Assembly: GCA_045593645.1 (NCBI GenBank)
Contig: JAZNWZ010000130.1
Coordinates: 242,109 to 306,108 of the forward strand
Direction: 5' to 3'
From: Fimenecus sp045593645
GTDB taxonomy: Bacteria; Bacillota; Clostridia; Oscillospirales; Acutalibacteraceae
DNA length: 64,000 nt
Shown here: in pieces, positions 16,389-23,577 of the stretch
Layout of the letters: each line of letters opens with the position of its first letter
How positions within the stretch are numbered: the stretch's first letter is position 1
Position numbers and translations under genes: made by a program
The notes under the pieces: generated by a model
Seen by the model: only the letters and a program-made list of their open reading frames with translations
Databases searched by the model: none
What the model was told of the DNA's origin: nothing

Positions 16389-17390
16389 TTAAATTCCTGA
16401 AAGCAATAATTTTAATCTTTCTTTTTCTTTTTTCTCCGCCTCTTTTGAGCACAACTCATCTAAGTGTTCCCAAAGATCCACACTCTGATTGCTTTCTGCT
16501 GCTTTGCTTGCATCACATTCTGCAATCAAGTACAATCTGTTCATCTCGGATTTTGTCAAATTGTACTTGTCCCTTAATACTTTTTTCTTTTCGCCGATGC
16601 GGCCTCTTTCACGAAGAAACTCTTTTTCCTGTTCTTTTGCTTTTCGATTGGCATCCTCAAGTGATAAGAACTCAGGTGGATTTTCTGTATCAAGAATAAA
16701 ATATTTTGAATGACTTTCAGTGTCACACATAACAACCTGCAAGTCTTTATTTTTGATACAAAGAACTTCTCCGCCTCTTGTTTCAGTATGTCCTATTACT
16801 TGCTTTTCAAAAAGATAGTCTTTGAATAAAGCGGACGGGCGTACCCATAATGGACCTTGAAATCTTGAGTCACCATAACCTGTGATGTCCCAATCTGAAA
16901 ATCTAAAGCAGTATACATTTCTTGTTTTTAACATTTGATTTGCAAACTCGATTGGCTTATCAGCAAATTCAAAGTTTGCAATTCTTTCTGTAAAGTGTTT
17001 CATTGTTTCTTCAACCCAAGTTTTTGTAAAACCTGCGTGAGAGAAAACCCAGCCATCATATTCAACTGCAATCTTAAACATATCAGCGTTCTCTTCAAAG
17101 ACCTGATGATATGCTTCGTAGCAATTCATTTGAAAGCCTGAACATCTACCACAGCCAAACCAATAATTCTCAAACTCGTGATTACCTGCAAGAAGGTCAA
17201 TACGTGGGTCTGATTTTGCAACTTCAATTATTTCCTTTACGTTTGCAAGAGCTGGGAGTCCTTTTTCGTCTTCATTAAAGGAGTCAACATAATCTCCCAA
17301 GAAAACAATTTTGTCGCAATCTTTGAGGAATTCTAAATTCTTTTTCCAATGTGTGCTTCCGTGCACATCTGGGATTACTCCTATTTTCAT
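16389..17390 (-). CDS. Calcineurin-like metallophosphoesterase
   Basis: The motifs of the superfamily are in order: I-P-D-V-H (D8, H10), G-D-Y-V-D (32-36), G-N-H-E (about 69-72), S-H-A-G-F (about 118) and G-H-T-E (about 207). The last 100 residues are a charged helical extension. Possible substrates are phosphoproteins, nucleotides or RNA ends; nothing in the sequence decides. The start follows a P1 motif at exactly 6 nt with no SD, so leaderless translation is predicted. Confidence 0.8.
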   Translation of the reverse strand: MKIGVIPDVHGSTHWKKNLEFLKDCDKIVFLGDYVDSFNEDEKGLPALANVKEIIEVAKSDPRIDLLAGNHEFENYWFGCGRCSGFQMNCYEAYHQVFEENADMFKIAVEYDGWVFSHAGFTKTWVEETMKHFTERIANFEFADKPIEFANQMLKTRNVYCFRFSDWDITGYGDSRFQGPLWVRPSALFKDYLFEKQVIGHTETRGGEVLCIKNKDLQVVMCDTESHSKYFILDTENPPEFLSLEDANRKAKEQEKEFLRERGRIGEKKKVLRDKYNLTKSEMNRLYLIAECDASKAAESNQSVDLWEHLDELCSKEAEKKEKERLKLLLSGI

Positions 17391-17396
17391 AAAATT

Positions 17397-17404
17397 ATAT
17401 TAAC
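17397..17404 (-). promoter_or_regulatory. P1 promoter, leaderless
   Basis: GTTAATAT on the - strand lies exactly 6 nt before the ATG at 17390. The TAA of the motif doubles as the stop codon of the small membrane protein upstream. Confidence 0.6.
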
Positions 17405-17609
17405 CTTTATACTTAAATCTTCCACGAATTTTATCGTGATACTCGTCTCTCTTTTTAATATGATGTTTATGACACCAAATAAGAAGGACAGTAAGTACGA
17501 TAACATCAATAACAACCCAAAAGATTGGGCTATCGCCAGTTGCAAAACTTGCTATAGTAAAAGTTCCGCAAATCATTCCAAGAATAAAACCAATCAATCC
17601 TCTAAGCAT
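17400..17609 (-). CDS. Small membrane protein, two transmembrane segments
   Basis: Two hydrophobic stretches (about residues 3-24 and 29-46) are followed by a basic His/Lys/Arg tail, so both termini probably face the cytoplasm or the tail binds nucleic acid or lipid. SD GGGAG. Function unknown. Confidence 0.65.
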   Translation of the reverse strand: MLRGLIGFILGMICGTFTIASFATGDSPIFWVVIDVIVLTVLLIWCHKHHIKKRDEYHDKIRGRFKYKG

Positions 17610-17610
17610 A

Positions 17611-18300
17611 TCAGCTCCCTATTTTGTTTTCATCTTCAAATATTGTGCCACACTTTTTGCACTTTGACACTGAAACTTTATCAACAAACCCACAAACAGG
17701 ACATTCTGTTTCAGGCTCTTTACTCTTCAATATTTTTACACTTGTTGCTGCATATTGAATACTTTTGCCACCTGCGGCAAACCTTGCAGAAGGTGAAAGA
17801 TAACCTGTAGTTCGTGCGCCCATACTCAAATCTTTATTTGTTATAGGTGCCTCTTCCAAGTCCATTCCATCAAAAAACTCAGGACATATTGTTGTTATCT
17901 TTTCCAAGACTTCTTCGTTTACAAAAACCTTCAACTTATTTCTTATAATATATGTATGAAGATTAGGAATGTTTTCTGTTTCAAAATAATCAGAAGCTAT
18001 TCTGTAAACGTCACGAAAATCAATAAGAAGATAATCATTACCTACATCAATCTTTGCAAGTGTTAAGTTTATCCCTCTTACCTCTGTTAATGGTCCGCCT
18101 TTTAACTTTCCATCTTCTGTAGTAAAATTACCTGCAAGACCATAAACATTTATATAACGTCTAAGACGGTCTTGAATTGCATCAGGAAGAAGATGCCCAG
18201 GAGTTGTATCATAGCCTTCTGCTATTTGAATAAGTTTCTTTATTGACTTGCCATCTGTTTGCAAAACTTTATCAAAAAAGTCTTTAATCTTCATTGACAT
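17611..18300 (-). CDS. P-x-F-F-x-G-l family protein with C-terminal zinc ribbon
   Basis: The start at M-S-M-K-I-K-D-F has GGAG 7 nt upstream and overlaps the previous gene by 17 bp. It is the largest member of the local family. The shared module (about 95-155) ends V-L-E-K-I-T-T-I-C-P-E-F-F-D-G-M-D-L. A unique C-terminal extension carries C-P-V-C-G and C-K-K-C-G, a classic zinc ribbon (about 200-220). This may bind nucleic acid or a protein partner. Function unknown. Confidence 0.7.
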   Translation of the reverse strand: MSMKIKDFFDKVLQTDGKSIKKLIQIAEGYDTTPGHLLPDAIQDRLRRYINVYGLAGNFTTEDGKLKGGPLTEVRGINLTLAKIDVGNDYLLIDFRDVYRIASDYFETENIPNLHTYIIRNKLKVFVNEEVLEKITTICPEFFDGMDLEEAPITNKDLSMGARTTGYLSPSARFAAGGKSIQYAATSVKILKSKEPETECPVCGFVDKVSVSKCKKCGTIFEDENKIGS

Positions 18301-18736
18301 TATAAAACTCCAATCCTGCAAAGAACAATGGGAAACAATCACATATAGCCTCAATAGGAGTGTCATCGTCAACCCAAACCTTAGCTTTTTCTTTAAGTAT
18401 GCACCCTCTTAATTTTCTTAAATCATTCAAGCCTTTGATATACGAGTCTGATGACATAAACATCCAAATAGAATATCCGCCCCAAATAAACGTCGTCAAA
18501 TTAGGATTTTCAAAATCAGTTTTTGCTTCAAGGCCTCTCATATCAAAAACCTTTTCGTCCATTGACGTATGAAGATGGGCATTGAAAATACTTTCAATAC
18601 GATTATCTTTTATATAAGTATTTATTTCCCAGTCGTCTTCATCTTCAAGAGTTGAAGGTGGTAAACGCTCTTCTTGTCTTCGAAGTGCTCGCTGTTTGTT
18701 TCTTTCCTTCCATCTTTCTTCTCTTGCTTTGTTCAT
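18284..18736 (-). CDS. P-x-F-F-x-G-l family protein, 150 aa
   Basis: The N-terminus is very basic (R-E-E-R-W-K-E-R-N-K-Q-R-A-L-R-R) and the C-terminus ends I-C-D-C-F-P-L-F-F-A-G-L-E-F, the family signature. The middle is a mixed alpha/beta domain. It overlaps both neighbours, as is usual in this cluster. Function unknown. Confidence 0.65.
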   Translation of the reverse strand: MNKAREERWKERNKQRALRRQEERLPPSTLEDEDDWEINTYIKDNRIESIFNAHLHTSMDEKVFDMRGLEAKTDFENPNLTTFIWGGYSIWMFMSSDSYIKGLNDLRKLRGCILKEKAKVWVDDDTPIEAICDCFPLFFAGLEFYNVNED

Positions 18737-18969
18737 TTTATCTCCAAGTTAATATTTTCAAAATAAAAAGGTGACTTATCTAAAAGCCTTTCAACAACAA
18801 TAGGTGATGCAATAACTTTATGAGCATATTCAATCTTAAGATGACAATAAGCTTCCCAATCAGGTGTATACAAAACATCCCAGCATTTGTCCAAATCTAA
18901 TACGCCGTTCTCGTCTTTAGCATCATCGAACTTGCAATCAATTACATACTGCTTTACGCCATCATCCAA
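18733..18969 (-). CDS. P-x-F-F-x-G-l family protein, 78 aa
   Basis: A short family member with A-S-P-I-V-V-E-R-L-L-D-K-S-P-F-Y-F-E-N-I near the C-terminus. It overlaps the upstream gene by 8 bp and the downstream gene by 4 bp. Function unknown. Confidence 0.6.
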   Translation of the reverse strand: MDDGVKQYVIDCKFDDAKDENGVLDLDKCWDVLYTPDWEAYCHLKIEYAHKVIASPIVVERLLDKSPFYFENINLEIK

Positions 18970-19321
18970 GTTCTTTTACCTCAAACTGTTCAATACCTGC
19001 AAAGTACGCTGGGTCCATTCCCAAGAAAAAATTGATAACATATTCGTCACCAATAATTCCTTTTGAATTATCACAAATTACCTCGTGAAATGCGAGTATT
19101 ACTGGACGTGGCCATTGCATAATATGTATCAAATCAACTGAAGTCAATTCTCTTAAATCATAATCAAGTCCTTTATCGATCTTTTTTATAATCTCTTCGA
19201 ACTGCTCGTGTCTTGCTCGCATTTCTTCAAAAGCATTCTGAGCTTTATCAAAATACTCAGGATTGATTTCAATTCCGCTTTCCTGTCCTGAGTAAACCAT
19301 TGATAAATGGTCAATTATCAT
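18962..19321 (-). CDS. P-x-F-F-x-G-l family protein, 119 aa
   Basis: The start was chosen at M-I-I-D-H-L, which overlaps the upstream stop by 11 bp; a start 12 codons earlier is possible. The C-terminus reads V-I-N-F-F-L-G-M-D-P-A-Y-F-A-G-I-E-Q-F. A helical Glu-rich centre precedes it. Function unknown. Confidence 0.6.
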   Translation of the reverse strand: MIIDHLSMVYSGQESGIEINPEYFDKAQNAFEEMRARHEQFEEIIKKIDKGLDYDLRELTSVDLIHIMQWPRPVILAFHEVICDNSKGIIGDEYVINFFLGMDPAYFAGIEQFEVKELG

Positions 19322-19646
19322 CGGCGGCGGGGTCCGTTCTATTTTTGTATCTAACATCCAACTTATCGAAGAAATCGGGTATATTTTTGCAAAACTTTTC
19401 GAGTATCTCGTCAGTCACATAAATTATACAACCGTATAAACTTCTTTCCTCCGTTTCCCAAATATTGTTCTTCAATGCAATAAGAATATTAAAAGTTGTC
19501 AAGCTGTCTATATCCAATTTTGTAAGGTCATAAACAACATAACCCATATAATAATCTTTTATTCCATTAAGAATATGCTTTGCTTTATTGTCATATTCAC
19601 TTATATATTGAGGAACAAGGTCCTCAAGCTTTAGCTTTTTGTCCAT
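19311..19646 (-). CDS. P-x-F-F-x-G-l family protein, 111 aa
   Basis: It contains the two-part family module: a strand pair (G-Y-V-V-Y-D-L-T-K-L-D-I-D) and then I-L-E-K-F-C-K-N-I-P-D-F-F-D-K-L-D-V. The same order is seen in the zinc ribbon member. The start overlaps the upstream gene by 23 bp. Function unknown. Confidence 0.65.
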   Translation of the reverse strand: MDKKLKLEDLVPQYISEYDNKAKHILNGIKDYYMGYVVYDLTKLDIDSLTTFNILIALKNNIWETEERSLYGCIIYVTDEILEKFCKNIPDFFDKLDVRYKNRTDPAADDN

Positions 19647-20142
19647 ACACTTCTGCTTTTGTTATCAAAGTTAAACCATCAAAAAACTCAGGATGTAATT
19701 GAATAAAAAACTCCATCGTATCAGTGTCGATAGCAACTTTGTATTCGTCTTTACGTTCCCTTATCAACTTCATCAACATAAAACCAACTTTAGGGTCTTC
19801 TTGTATGTTAACTGCCTCTGAGCCTGTCACCTGAGTCATATCAATATAAGGGAATGGGTATTCACAAACGATATGCTCAAGTATTTCGTTTGCAACTCTG
19901 TTTTTAAGCTGTTCTGCCCAACCCTGTATCATCGCAGTAGCCTCTGCGTCTTTTGCTGAATACTGAGCCAAAGCAGCTTCATAAGCTTTTTCTTTCAACT
20001 TCTGATAATCAGTGTCAACATTCTTATTTTGATTGTCGATGTTCATACCATACAGTTGTCCAAATCTTTGTATTTTTTGCATATGAGCAAGAGCTGCTGA
20101 CAGCTTTTCCTCAAACATTTTATTTGCTTTTTTAGCAGTCAT
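19624..20142 (-). CDS. P-x-F-F-x-G-l family protein, 172 aa
   Basis: The start at M-T-A-K-K-A-N has AAGGA 8 nt upstream and overlaps the ligase stop by 11 bp. The helical N-terminus (about 1-100) is specific to this member; the C-terminus reads M-E-F-F-I-Q-L-H-P-E-F-F-D-G-L-T-L. Function unknown. Confidence 0.65.
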   Translation of the reverse strand: MTAKKANKMFEEKLSAALAHMQKIQRFGQLYGMNIDNQNKNVDTDYQKLKEKAYEAALAQYSAKDAEATAMIQGWAEQLKNRVANEILEHIVCEYPFPYIDMTQVTGSEAVNIQEDPKVGFMLMKLIRERKDEYKVAIDTDTMEFFIQLHPEFFDGLTLITKAEVYGQKAKA

Positions 20143-21205
20143 TTGCAAGTCCTTCGATGTGAGGAATGATTTCTCCACGCTTTACGATACGAACTTTTGA
20201 ACCAATCTCAATTCCACGTTCAGCAAGCCATTTTGTATTTGAACAAGAAGCTCTCTGAACTGTTGTTCCGTTCAATTCAACTGGCTCAAGAAGAGCAACT
20301 GGGCTAAAATACTTTCCTGCCTGAGACCAATCAAAACCAATAACAGTTGCAACTGCAACATCAAGTTCAAACTTAATTGCACAACTGTTCTTAGGTGTAC
20401 GATTCTTAAGGTCTTCGTAATCAATTACTGCAGGCTTTACAACTACGCCATCAATATCATATTCAAGCTTTTCGCGGCCTTCGTACTGTTCAGTTCTGAA
20501 CTTAAATGCTTCTTCAACAGAAGAAATCTTTTTGAAAGCTGGGATTTCAAAACCGTTGCAAACAAGATACTTGAGCTTGTCTTCCTCAGTTGTGATAAAC
20601 TTCTTTTCAGCAGTTTCCTGCATATCATAAGCAACAAAGTTGAGGTTGTCAAGTTCTGAACCATCAAGATGCTTCATAATTCCTGCTGCAGCGTTGCGGC
20701 AGTTCTTCATCTTGTTCTTGTAATTTTTATTGAACATTGAATGTGACATCAGGATTTCGCCGCGAATTGAACCTGTAAGAGGTGGGTTAACACAATCAAG
20801 CTGAACCCCTTTTACAAGCTTTGCATTTTCTGTAATATCATCGCCTTCAAAACCTGTTCCACGGGTAACTGCCTGAACAAGCTTTCCGTTGCGATATTTA
20901 AGTTCAATTCCTGCACCGTCCATTTTCTGTTCCATCATATAGATGCCTGGGTGCTTTTTGAACCAATCTGCAAACTCTTTTTCGTTTTTACATTTTGCAA
21001 GAGTACCTGTAACCAAGTCGTGCTTTGCTTTTGCAAAACCTTCAACGTGGTCATCGTAAGTGACTGTATCAACATAGGTTGGGTCAAGAGTTTTCAACTC
21101 ATTGACAAGCTGGTCGAACTCTTTATCTGACATAATAGGATTTGCTTCGCCGTAAGCCTTCGAAGCTTCTTCGATCTTTGCTTTCAATTCGTCAATTCTT
21201 GCCAT
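20132..21205 (-). CDS. ligA: NAD-dependent DNA ligase, short form
   Basis: Seals DNA nicks using NAD+. Domain order: a short Ia-like segment (Y-x-x-x-x-P-I-M-S-D-K-E-F-D, residues 18-31), an adenylation domain with K-M-D-G (Lys94), R-G-E-I-L-M (motif III), D-I-D-G-V-V-V-K (motif IV) and A-I-K-F (motif V), then an OB fold ending G-E-I-I-P-H-I. At 357 aa it lacks the zinc finger, helix-hairpin-helix and BRCT domains of the roughly 670 aa bacterial enzyme, as in several phage ligases. It consumes NAD+, which the phage's own NAD pathway could supply. It is driven by a P2 promoter; the SD is AAGGAG. Confidence 0.9.
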   Translation of the reverse strand: MARIDELKAKIEEASKAYGEANPIMSDKEFDQLVNELKTLDPTYVDTVTYDDHVEGFAKAKHDLVTGTLAKCKNEKEFADWFKKHPGIYMMEQKMDGAGIELKYRNGKLVQAVTRGTGFEGDDITENAKLVKGVQLDCVNPPLTGSIRGEILMSHSMFNKNYKNKMKNCRNAAAGIMKHLDGSELDNLNFVAYDMQETAEKKFITTEEDKLKYLVCNGFEIPAFKKISSVEEAFKFRTEQYEGREKLEYDIDGVVVKPAVIDYEDLKNRTPKNSCAIKFELDVAVATVIGFDWSQAGKYFSPVALLEPVELNGTTVQRASCSNTKWLAERGIEIGSKVRIVKRGEIIPHIEGLANDC

Positions 21206-21223
21206 ATCTAACTCCTTACAGTA

Positions 21224-21252
21224 ATAATATAAAGAAAAAAAGCCGTAAGTTT
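21224..21252 (-). promoter_or_regulatory. P2 promoter for ligA
   Basis: On the - strand AAACTT, 15 nt, TATATTAT, with AAGGAG and the ATG at 21205 downstream. The AAACTT box lies in the loop region of the terminator of the upstream gene. Confidence 0.75.
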
Positions 21253-21261
21253 AATTACGGC
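21235..21261 (-). terminator. Intrinsic terminator overlapping a P2 promoter
   Basis: A stem GCCGTAA/TTACGGC with a 6-nt loop is followed by seven T on the - strand. The hairpin includes the -35 box of the next promoter. Confidence 0.8.
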
Positions 21262-21587
21262 ATCTTAAAAATGTCAATTTTTTCAAAATATTTTGGGTCG
21301 TAATTATCGACTAACCATTCAATACAGTTTTTAGGCATAAAAACCGCGTCCATTTGCTCCATATACTCTTTATAATTATTAAGGTGCAAAGAACCGTTAT
21401 CCCACTTATCTGCAAAACGGTCACCGCTTTGGTCAAAGATCATTGTATCGTTCGGGTCATCAGGATGTGATTTGATTTGCCACCTTAAAGTAAGTACTGA
21501 CTTATGAACCCAATCATCGCCATAACAGGCTTTCAGGATTTTCGCAAATTCGCTCTGCGGCTCCGCGTATCGCGGCATTCCAGTCAT
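21255..21587 (-). CDS. P-x-F-F-x-G-l family protein, 110 aa
   Basis: The C-terminus reads C-I-E-W-L-V-D-N-Y-D-P-K-Y-F-E-K-I-D-I, a family-like ending. The start has GGAAGG 5 nt upstream although it lies 47 bases inside the preceding FlgM-like gene, giving a 74-bp overlap. The N-terminal part (S-E-F-A-K-I-L-K-A-C-Y-G-D-D-W) looks like real protein in this frame. Function unknown. Confidence 0.6.
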   Translation of the reverse strand: MTGMPRYAEPQSEFAKILKACYGDDWVHKSVLTLRWQIKSHPDDPNDTMIFDQSGDRFADKWDNGSLHLNNYKEYMEQMDAVFMPKNCIEWLVDNYDPKYFEKIDIFKMP

Positions 21588-21633
21588 AAGTACCTTCCTT
21601 AATTGCTTTCTTAATCAATTCAACCTTGCTCAT
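21514..21633 (-). CDS. FlgM-like anti-sigma peptide, 39 aa (tentative)
   Basis: Begins M-S-K-V-E-L-I-K-K-A-I-K-E-G-T-Y-D-W and continues with A-A-I-R-G-A-A-E-R-I. FlgM, the anti-sigma-28 factor of flagellar regulation, has a C-terminal core of the form K-V-x-x-I/L-K-x-A-I-x-x-G-x-Y-x-x-x-x-x-x-I-A-x-x-I/L, which this peptide follows almost throughout. GGAG lies 7 nt before the ATG, and it starts 1 nt after the upstream stop. It could bind the host flagellar sigma factor or the phage sigma-like factor. The gene is well supported; the function is a motif inference. Confidence 0.55.
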   Translation of the reverse strand: MSKVELIKKAIKEGTYDWNAAIRGAAERICENPESLLWR

Positions 21634-21634
21634 T

Positions 21635-21811
21635 TTATTTCTCCTTATATTTATCACATAGGCTTGCATCACATTGGGCAAACGGACCTTCAGACTTACT
21701 TTTATCTTTTAAGCTGTACTCATCGTGTAATGGGCAGCTATCATAATAGCATATTCTTTGAGGCTGATTTTCTTTATGCTTTCTAACCTCTTCGGGTTTC
21801 TTTATATTCAT
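21635..21811 (-). CDS. Small Cys protein, 58 aa, possible zinc finger
   Basis: A basic N-terminus (M-N-I-K-K-P-E-E-V-R-K-H-K) is followed by C-Y-Y-D-S-C and, 21 residues later, C-D-A-S-L-C. Two C-x4-C pairs suggest a small metal-binding fold. It starts with an ATGA overlap of the upstream stop and has GGGAG upstream. Function unknown. Confidence 0.65.
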   Translation of the reverse strand: MNIKKPEEVRKHKENQPQRICYYDSCPLHDEYSLKDKSKSEGPFAQCDASLCDKYKEK

Positions 21812-22029
21812 TTTTCTCCCATAGCTTTTTTGATAAAATCGTGTATTTCCTCAACTGTTGCATCAACAACAGTTTCACGTCTGTTCTGAAAGTAAACCCA
21901 ACTCTTTGTATTATCATCTTCATCAGGCTCAATTGCTGTTACCCAAGGCAAGAAAATCAACTTACCTCCAATAAACAATACGCCTCTTGTTGGGTCTGAA
22001 TAATTAAATGTTGTCGAAAATGGTGGCAT
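21808..22029 (-). CDS. Small protein with weak FlbD likeness
   Basis: The pattern G-G-K-L-I-F-L-P-W-V-T-A-I-E-P, then Y-F-Q-N-R-R-E-T-V-V-D-A-T-V-E-E-I, resembles the small flagellar protein FlbD (a strand, an I-E-x-I segment, then G-x-x-x-x-V-x-E-S-V-E-E-V). The similarity is weak and short and may be generic. It heads an operon with the Cys protein and the FlgM-like peptide. SD AAGGAG; a P1 motif lies upstream. Confidence 0.45.
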   Translation of the reverse strand: MPPFSTTFNYSDPTRGVLFIGGKLIFLPWVTAIEPDEDDNTKSWVYFQNRRETVVDATVEEIHDFIKKAMGEK

Positions 22030-22050
22030 AAAATCTCCTTTATAGGAATA

Positions 22051-22058
22051 ATATTAAC
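22051..22058 (-). promoter_or_regulatory. P1 promoter with leader
   Basis: GTTAATAT on the - strand lies 21 nt before the ATG at 22029, with AAGGAG in the leader. Confidence 0.5.
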
Positions 22059-22095
22059 TTAAAAATAAATATAAATTTATTCTTAATTCTTATTA

Positions 22096-22123
22096 TTATT
22101 CCCTCCATTATAGTTCAAAAATT
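22096..22123 (-). repeat. 28-nt intergenic element, copy 1
   Basis: The same 28 bases occur on the + strand at 62129-62156. Read on the - strand, the element has TTTTTGAAC, then TATAAT, then GGAGGGAAT. It starts 3 nt after the stop of the 241-aa gene, and AT-rich sequence follows it. It may be a promoter or a short RNA leader. Confidence 0.7.
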
Positions 22124-22125
22124 CG

Positions 22126-22851
22126 TTATACTTCTTTGTAATCAACAACAATCCAAAGCCAATTTTTTTCGATAGCTGTTGATGTTGCTCCGATAGGAAG
22201 ACCGCCGCCTGGGAGTGACTTCCCGTAAACTTCCTGCATTTTCAAGATGTCCATTGCAAAGTCTTTTGTCTGAACCTTGCCGTCTCCTGTCTTAACTGCG
22301 TGAATTGTATACACAGGAACAGGACGATGCATTTTCTGTTTTACAGGTACAATACCGACTGCCTTATAACGTTCCCATTCGTTATCTTTTGCAGTCATAT
22401 CAAACTTCCAGTTTTTAGGCATTCTTTCATTCAAGCCGGCTTTTTTGAGCTTTGCATCTTCTTCTTTTGTCACCAAGCAAACGTGGTAATAACGGTCCAT
22501 AAACTCTTTTGCATTTTTGTTTGAAATTGAACTGTAGTTGTCCTTTACGATATTTGCAAAAGCAGCGCAAGGAACACAATGTTCCCAAGTCAAGTCTTTT
22601 CCGAAGAAAAGTTCTTTACCGTTTGCTTCAGCATCAAGTACTGCCTGTGACTTATATTCAACTGTAATCTTTGTAGATGGCACATCATTTGAAGTAGGTT
22701 TGATACCTTCAGGATGTGTAAGATAAGCTTTATCTCTTACGAGATTTGTAATGTTATCAAATATGTCAGACGACAAGTCCAACCATTCAAGAAATTTTTC
22801 TGCAGGTAATTCACCTGCGAGAGCTTTAGGATTGTATTTTCTTCCGCCCAT
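22126..22851 (-). CDS. Unknown protein, possible HNH-like nuclease
   Basis: The central part has L-T-W-E-H-C-V-P-C (about residues 88-96), then Y-Y-H-V-C-L-V-T-K-E-E-D-A-K-L and M-P-K-N-W. The order H-x-x-P ... helix ... V-T-x-E-E ... M-P-x-x-W recalls HNH-type endonucleases, but the second and third catalytic residues cannot be assigned. SD AAGGAG. Confidence in the gene is high; the function is only a suggestion. Confidence 0.5.
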   Translation of the reverse strand: MGGRKYNPKALAGELPAEKFLEWLDLSSDIFDNITNLVRDKAYLTHPEGIKPTSNDVPSTKITVEYKSQAVLDAEANGKELFFGKDLTWEHCVPCAAFANIVKDNYSSISNKNAKEFMDRYYHVCLVTKEEDAKLKKAGLNERMPKNWKFDMTAKDNEWERYKAVGIVPVKQKMHRPVPVYTIHAVKTGDGKVQTKDFAMDILKMQEVYGKSLPGGGLPIGATSTAIEKNWLWIVVDYKEV

Positions 22852-22852
22852 T

Positions 22853-23074
22853 TTATCTCCTTAAAAAGTCGTAAGTAATGACATCAATAGCATCTTTAAG
22901 TTTGATGTTTTCCTGCCAAAACTTACTTTGTTTATAAAGTGTTTTCCAATATTCTTTTTTAACTCTATGTGTTGTTGTGTCTCTTTCTTCTAAAGCTTCA
23001 GGCGGGATTTCAAAATAATCGCAAAAACTGTATATCCCGTCTTTATGCCTTATTGATGTTGCAACCTCAGTCAT
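22853..23074 (-). CDS. Small unknown protein, 73 aa
   Basis: The start was chosen at the ATG overlapping the upstream stop by 8 bp, because the longer frame is a shadow of that gene. It is a helical, charged protein (H-R-V-K-K-E-Y-W-K-T-L-Y-K-Q-S-K-F-W). Function unknown. Confidence 0.6.
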   Translation of the reverse strand: MTEVATSIRHKDGIYSFCDYFEIPPEALEERDTTTHRVKKEYWKTLYKQSKFWQENIKLKDAIDVITYDFLRR

Positions 23075-23576
23075 AATAGTCTGAAACCTCTTCACCGTTC
23101 CACAACTGCATAGGTCCGCACCAAGAACCTTTGTAATACCCAGGGATATAGAAACCGCCGTCCTTTGCAGGCTTTGCCATAATTCTTTTAGGCTGCAGGC
23201 ATTCACGGTAGTTTGAAACAACTGTAAAGTCATCCCAGAAGTTTTCGTTATTTGCTTTTGCAAGTTTGTGGGCTTCGTCAAACTGTTCTCTTGAACCTTT
23301 GAGAACATCAAAACCATACTTTTTGTTGCAAGCTTTGTAAGCAGCTTCAACGTTTTTCAAAGTTTCTTCGTCAGGCATTTTGTAAGAATAGCCTGTTCCA
23401 CCGCCTTCGTGGTCAAAGTGTGTTTGCTTTGATGGCATTTTGACTACAAGAACTGATTTCTTTGAAGTACCAATAACCTTAAAGAATGTTGAAGAATTGC
23501 ACCAGTGTTGAACCATAATTGTTCCTGCAGGAATATCTTCAGGAGTCCTTAAGGACTTAATATCAAGCTTTTCCAT
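23067..23576 (-). CDS. Unknown protein, 169 aa
   Basis: The start was chosen at M-E-K-L-D-I-K, 1 nt after the upstream stop. The sequence includes I-P-A-G-T-I-M-V-Q-H-W-C-N and a Gly-rich H-E-G-G-G-T-G-Y-S-Y; the C-terminal half is rich in Trp and Tyr with G-Y-Y-K-G-S-W-C-G-P. No family is recognised. Confidence 0.65.
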   Translation of the reverse strand: MEKLDIKSLRTPEDIPAGTIMVQHWCNSSTFFKVIGTSKKSVLVVKMPSKQTHFDHEGGGTGYSYKMPDEETLKNVEAAYKACNKKYGFDVLKGSREQFDEAHKLAKANNENFWDDFTVVSNYRECLQPKRIMAKPAKDGGFYIPGYYKGSWCGPMQLWNGEEVSDYYD

Positions 23577-23577
23577 T

